Shown here piece after piece: positions 6,294-9,472 of a DNA stretch of 9,472 bases (the first letter of the stretch is position 1; each line of letters starts with the position of its first letter). This DNA comes from Lachnospiraceae bacterium UBA4711 (GTDB lineage: Bacteria > Bacillota > Clostridia > Lachnospirales > Lachnospiraceae), in the NCBI GenBank assembly GCA_002404515.1, contig DHJV01000102.1, positions 1 through 9,472 on the forward strand. The letters run 5' to 3'. The translations under genes were made by a program, and so were the position numbers. The notes under the pieces were generated by a model. That model made no database searches, was not told the DNA's origin, and worked only from the letters and a program-made list of their open reading frames with translations.

Positions 6294-7721
6294 TCAGAAC
6301 CGGAAATACAGGAATGGGTTATTTGCACCGGAGGCAATCTGATATACCGAGAGCCAGAAGAGTGCCAGCATGAGAATCTTGCATACCCATGTCTTGTAAA
6401 ACCGCTTTAACAGGCGGATTGGAATCGGCGTACAGCAGATGGCACAGATCGCGAGCAGCCACCAGTAGGTGCCGAACAATTCCAGAAACTTCGGGAAGGT
6501 ATTGATTTTGACCGATCCCTTGACCGGAAGGAAAAATAACCGCTTGATATAATTTCCGAGCGTTGGAAGATCGGAAATGTTGAAGATTGTCCAGGAAACC
6601 GGAATCACGATCAGCATATAAATATGGGATAAGATCGCATGTCGTTCCAGCTTGTCCAGCAAAAATAACTTCTCAATAGTCAGCAGTACGAAGAAGAACA
6701 TACCCCATATAATAAAGTTCCAATCTGCGCCATGCCAGAGACCGGTGAGCAGCCATACGATAAACATATTGAGAATCATACGTTTCTGCCCCTTGCGGTT
6801 TCCACCCAGTGGGATATAGACATATTCACGGAACCATCTGCCGAGTGTGATATGCCATCTGCGCCAGAAATCCGTGGAGGAGGTGGCACAGTACGGGTTC
6901 TTGAAGTTCGTCGGGAACTTGAATCCGAGGATACGTCCAAGCCCGATTGCCATCAGGGAATATCCGAAGAAGTCGAAGAAGAGCTGCATCGAAAATCCCC
7001 ACGAACCAAGCCATGCAGTTAGTGGATGGATTCCCATGACACCAGCCGTCATAACGGTATTCCAGAGTGAAGCTATTTTGTTCGCCAGCAGTACCTTGTA
7101 AGCAAGCCCGAGCACGAAGATCGTCGTGCCCCATTCAATCTTTGACAGACTGATCTTGCGCTGTCTGTGCAGATCATCTTTAACTTCTGCAAAGCTGACG
7201 ATCGGACCGGCAATCAACTGTGGAAACATACAGAGATACGTTGCGAAATCTAAAAGTCCGTTGGCAATTTCATATTTCCTGCGGTAGATGTCAATTACAT
7301 AGGAAGCAGCTTGAAAGGTGTAAAAACTGATTCCAAGCGGCAGGGTGAGCGACACAAGCTTTAATACGGTTGTACCTGCAATTCCATTGATGATGCCGAT
7401 AAAGAAATTCAGGTACTTAAAGACAAATAACATCCCGAAATTAAAGACCATAGCGGCAATGAGCCAGATCTTTCGGGTTGTCTCTGTGGATGTCTGTGTG
7501 TCATCCTCCCGTTTCCATGCGGTGTAGATGTTAACGGCTGCAAAATGATTGACGAGGATGGAGAGAATCATCAGGATAATATACGAAGGCTCTCCAACGC
7601 CGTAGAAGATTAAGCTGCCGATCAGTAATATTATATTTCTGTATTTCGGTGCCGCCGCAAAATACACAATCAAAAAGATTGGTAAAAAGCGGAACATAAA
7701 TTCAATACTTGAAAAGACCAT
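6294..7721 (-). CDS. MBOAT-family acyltransferase (AlgI/PatA type)
   Basis: This encodes 475 residues, a usual AlgI/PatA length, and is hydrophobic throughout with roughly ten or more membrane segments. It opens with MVFSSIEFMFRFLPIFL and SLIFYGVGEPSY, typical of the AlgI group. The conserved cytoplasmic motif DFWRRWHITLGRWFREYVY lies at 284-302, and the invariant catalytic histidine is H330 in LTGLWHGADWNFIIWG. The role is to move an acyl group, usually acetyl, from a cytoplasmic donor across the membrane to an extracellular SGNH partner. The extreme C-terminus, FLYFRF (470-475), fits the F-x-Y-F-x-F motif. The ATG is preceded by AAAGGA at a good distance. The gene lies 25 bases after aroC and 16 bases before the SGNH gene, with no terminator between, so the three form an operon. 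A D-alanine (DltB) role is less likely because dltA, dltC and dltX are absent here. Confidence 0.93.
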   Translation of the reverse strand: MVFSSIEFMFRFLPIFLIVYFAAAPKYRNIILLIGSLIFYGVGEPSYIILMILSILVNHFAAVNIYTAWKREDDTQTSTETTRKIWLIAAMVFNFGMLFVFKYLNFFIGIINGIAGTTVLKLVSLTLPLGISFYTFQAASYVIDIYRRKYEIANGLLDFATYLCMFPQLIAGPIVSFAEVKDDLHRQRKISLSKIEWGTTIFVLGLAYKVLLANKIASLWNTVMTAGVMGIHPLTAWLGSWGFSMQLFFDFFGYSLMAIGLGRILGFKFPTNFKNPYCATSSTDFWRRWHITLGRWFREYVYIPLGGNRKGQKRMILNMFIVWLLTGLWHGADWNFIIWGMFFFVLLTIEKLFLLDKLERHAILSHIYMLIVIPVSWTIFNISDLPTLGNYIKRLFFLPVKGSVKINTFPKFLELFGTYWWLLAICAICCTPIPIRLLKRFYKTWVCKILMLALFWLSVYQIASGANNPFLYFRF

Positions 7722-7746
7722 TTTACGAAATCCTTTTTTCTATATA

Positions 7747-8847
7747 TTATGAAAGATAAATTTTTTTCAGATTGTCCAGCTTTGCGGTTGCATTCTGCAT
7801 CAGCAGATCCAATACGGTGATTGCACACATGGACTCAACGACAACGACTGCACGTGGACCGATAATCGGATCGTGACGTCCCTTGATCTCCATTACAACC
7901 TCTTCGTGTGCCCGTGTGACAGTATCCTGCGCCTGAAAGATCGAAGGCGTTGGTTTGAAAGAAGCACGAACGAGAATCGGGCTGCCGTCACTCATGCCAC
8001 CCAGTGTGCCGCCAGAGTGGTTGGTACGCTTTTTGACAGTGCCGCCATCCATATAGAAGTTGTCGTTGTTCTCAGAGCCGATGGATGAGACAACCGCAGT
8101 GCCATCCCCGATTTCGATTGCCTTGACAGCACCGATTGACATGACTGCCTGTGCCAGCTTCGCGTCGAGTTTGTCAAAGACGGGTTCGCCAACACCGGCA
8201 GGAACACCGGTAATGATACATTCCACCATAGAGCCAACGGAATCTTTTTTCTCCATCATTTCACTGAGATAGGCGGCTGCGTCTGCTGCACAGTCGTTAT
8301 TTGGCATATAGAGTGGATTCTGATTGATCATATTAAGATCAATCGCATCCTCTGCGACCTTGATCGTTCCGATCGCACGTGTGTATGCCGTAAGGGTAAT
8401 GCCGAGCTCTTTTAAGACCTTGGCAGCAACCGCACCAGCAGCGACTCTGCCGATTGTCTCCCGGCCGGAAGAACGACCGCCGCCCCGGTAATCGCGGAAT
8501 CCATACTTCTCATCAAAGCAGTAGTCCGCATGTCCCGGACGATAGCTTTCTGCGATAGAACCGTAATCCTTTGATTTCTGATCCTCATTCATAACAACGA
8601 GGGAAATCGGCGTTCCGGTTGTCTTTCCTTCGAAGATGCCGGACAGGATAGAAACCTTGTCGCCTTCGTTTCGCTTGGTCGTAAATTCGTTCTGTCCCGG
8701 CTTTCTGCGGTCGAGATAGATCTGGATATCCTCCTCAGAAAGCGCAATCCCAGCCGGACAGCCGTCGATGACAACACCGAGTCCTTTGCCGTGTGATTCG
8801 CCCCATGTAGTGACTGTAAATAATTTTCCGTATATAGAACCTGCCAT
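7747..8847 (-). CDS. aroC: Chorismate synthase
   Basis: This encodes 366 residues, the full family length. It converts 5-enolpyruvylshikimate 3-phosphate to chorismate, the last step of the shikimate pathway, using reduced FMN as a non-consumed cofactor in the cytoplasm. All three family signatures are present: GESHGKGLGVVIDGCPAG at 16-33 with H19, YRPGHADYCFDEKYGFRDYR at 102-121 with H106 and then GGGRSSGRET at 122-131, and KGRHDPIIGPRA at 322-333. R48 in DRRKPGQ is the usual substrate-binding arginine. The start MAGSIYGKLF is typical, and AAAGGA lies about 10 bases upstream. It is the first gene of an operon with the MBOAT and SGNH genes rather than with other aro genes, which is unusual. 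The probable promoter is the -10 TATAAT at 8889-8894 on the minus strand. Confidence 0.97.
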   Translation of the reverse strand: MAGSIYGKLFTVTTWGESHGKGLGVVIDGCPAGIALSEEDIQIYLDRRKPGQNEFTTKRNEGDKVSILSGIFEGKTTGTPISLVVMNEDQKSKDYGSIAESYRPGHADYCFDEKYGFRDYRGGGRSSGRETIGRVAAGAVAAKVLKELGITLTAYTRAIGTIKVAEDAIDLNMINQNPLYMPNNDCAADAAAYLSEMMEKKDSVGSMVECIITGVPAGVGEPVFDKLDAKLAQAVMSIGAVKAIEIGDGTAVVSSIGSENNDNFYMDGGTVKKRTNHSGGTLGGMSDGSPILVRASFKPTPSIFQAQDTVTRAHEEVVMEIKGRHDPIIGPRAVVVVESMCAITVLDLLMQNATAKLDNLKKIYLS

Positions 8848-8888
8848 GGTAATAAATTCCTTTCATATTTTAATATGCATTTGGAGAA

Positions 8889-8917
8889 ATTATACATCTT
8901 TTTGTGAAAAATAGGAA
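8889..8917 (-). promoter_or_regulatory. Probable promoter of the aroC operon
   Basis: Read on the minus strand, a consensus -10 TATAAT occupies 8894-8889. With a 17-base spacer the -35 would be TTCCTA (8917-8912), a poor match, so the promoter may need an activator or rely on its -10. Transcription would begin about 35 bases before the aroC ATG. The -35 region forms one arm of an inverted repeat (8911-8939). Confidence 0.5.
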
Positions 8918-8924
8918 GAGGCTG

Positions 8925-8953
8925 TTGATTTTTTCCTATACATGTGCGATAAT
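8925..8953 (+). promoter_or_regulatory. Extended -10 promoter of the ChW-repeat gene
   Basis: TTGATT (8925-8930), a 17-base spacer and GATAAT (8948-8953) form a sigma-A promoter. TGC directly before the -10 (8945-8947) makes it an extended -10. Transcription would start near 8960, inside the TGTTAC direct repeat, giving a short leader of about 33 bases with GAGGA (8981-8985) as ribosome site. Confidence 0.65.
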
Positions 8954-8969
8954 GTTACAAAATTGTTAC
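8953..8969 (+). promoter_or_regulatory. WalR-like direct repeat overlapping the ChW-gene start site
   Basis: TGTTAC at 8953-8958 and TGTTAC at 8964-8969 are separated by 5 bases. This fits the Bacillus WalR consensus TGTWAH-N5-TGTWAH exactly. It overlaps the last base of the -10 and the predicted start site, where a bound regulator would most simply repress. WalR controls peptidoglycan hydrolases and other wall genes, and the downstream gene encodes a secreted surface protein. PhoP-type OmpR-family regulators use similar repeats, so the regulator is not settled. Confidence 0.45.
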
Positions 8970-8992
8970 AAAACAAAGAAGAGGAATAGCAG

Positions 8993-9472
8993 ATGAAAAA
9001 AATTTTAGCGAGAATATTGATATGTGTGATGGTGCTTGGACTGGTTCAGACAGGAAATACAGCGGGCACAGCGAAAGCAGCAAGTACAGATGCAGATATT
9101 TATTATGCAGTACATTGTCAGACGTATGGCTGGGGACTTGGTGTTGCCAAAAACGGCGAGGTAACTGGTACACAGGGACAGGCGAAGCGTCTGGAATCCA
9201 TCAAGATCTGGGTAAAGTCCGAGCTTTCTGGTAGTGTGGAATACGAGACACATTGTCAGACGTATGGCTGGAGCATCGGGACAAAGAAAGACAGTGAGGA
9301 GTGTGGAACGACCGGAGAGGCAAAACGTCTCGAGGCAATCAAGATCCGTCTGACCGGACAGCTTGCTGAGGTGTATGATGTTGTATATCGTGTACACAGA
9401 CAGACGTATGGCTGGACAGACTGGGTAAAGAATGGTACTGAGTGCGGAACAACCGGACAGGCGAAGCGTCTC
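8993..9472 (+). CDS. Secreted ChW-repeat protein, N-terminal part (runs off window)
   Basis: The frame is open from ATG 8993 to the window end, giving 160 residues without a stop. GAGGA (8981-8985) lies 7 bases before the start. A signal peptide is clear: MKKILAR, a hydrophobic core to about residue 20, and a likely cleavage after AKA (residue 29) or the next alanine. Three Clostridial hydrophobic W (ChW) repeats follow, each with H-x-QTYGW, a central Gly-Thr stretch and a QAKRLE(A/S)IKI-type end. They start near residues 37, 84 and 132; their tryptophans are W47, W93 and W141. The third reads YRVHRQTYGWTDWVKNGTECGTTG, here in two parts around residue 141. ChW proteins are exported and are thought to act in surface attachment or carbohydrate or protein binding; many carry an enzymatic or adhesive domain beyond the repeats, which would lie outside this window. 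Cysteines at 42, 88, 104 and 151 are notable. Family assignment is sure, function is not. Confidence 0.9.
   Translation, partial: MKKILARILICVMVLGLVQTGNTAGTAKAASTDADIYYAVHCQTYGWGLGVAKNGEVTGTQGQAKRLESIKIWVKSELSGSVEYETHCQTYGWSIGTKKDSEECGTTGEAKRLEAIKIRLTGQLAEVYDVVYRVHRQTYGWTDWVKNGTECGTTGQAKRL

Noticed and set aside
6826..7134. Second minus-strand frame within the MBOAT gene
   Set aside because: It overlaps the MBOAT coding region in another frame and has no motif or ribosome site of its own.
5216..7721. dltB/dltD (D-alanylation of teichoic acid)
   Set aside because: The proteins match the MBOAT and SGNH folds, but dltA and dltC are absent, the MBOAT sequence looks AlgI/PatA-like at its N-terminus, and the F-x-Y-F-x-F motif is part of the MBOAT itself.
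9005..9397. Minus-strand open frame of 130 codons opposite the ChW gene
   Set aside because: Its apparent internal repeats are just the reverse of the ChW repeats. The + strand frame has a signal peptide, ribosome site, promoter and recognised domains.

Overview
The window looks like a core-genome segment of a low-to-moderate G+C Bacillota, most likely class Clostridia and plausibly Lachnospiraceae. Supporting this are strong Shine-Dalgarno sites, sigma-A-type promoters, the gene orders recA-recX-rny and nudix-(spoIIM position)-xerD, and a secreted protein built of ChW repeats, a module found mainly in Clostridia. Genus and species cannot be named from the sequence alone.

Left part (1-5059, all + strand): the 3' end of recA overlaps recX (recombinase and its modulator). 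rny (membrane-anchored RNase Y) follows, with its own promoter, a TTG start and a strong intrinsic terminator. After a 234-base gap holding a two-copy 41-bp tandem repeat come an ADP-ribose-pyrophosphatase-type Nudix hydrolase, a hairpin terminator, a small multi-pass membrane protein that I read as a very divergent SpoIIM, and a complete XerD/XerC-type tyrosine recombinase. A sequence resembling a sigma-E (mother-cell sporulation) promoter overlaps the Nudix terminator just ahead of the SpoIIM-like gene.

Middle and right part (5216-8847, all - strand): read in its own direction this is a compact operon of aroC (chorismate synthase), an AlgI/PatA-type MBOAT acyltransferase, and a membrane-anchored SGNH-fold protein. 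The last two form a typical two-component machine that carries acyl groups (probably acetyl) across the membrane and places them on a cell-envelope polymer. The MBOAT protein ends in an F-x-Y-F-x-F motif like the one thought to serve as a tyrosine acyl relay in related systems. A long hairpin at 5119-5165 separates this operon from the convergent xerD and can serve both strands.

Right end (8848-9472): a divergent promoter region separates aroC from a secreted ChW-repeat protein that runs off the window. Its extended -10 promoter is overlapped by a TGTTAC-N5-TGTTAC direct repeat, a match to the WalR-type box of cell-wall regulators. A related TGTTAC-N4-TGTTAC repeat lies upstream of xerD.

No mobile element, CRISPR array or RNA gene was seen, and no intergenic stretch exceeds 300 bases. 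I see no wholly new system. The best leads are the sporulation-type promoter/terminator overlap with the degenerate SpoIIM, the aroC-linked acylation operon, and the WalR-like box on the ChW gene.
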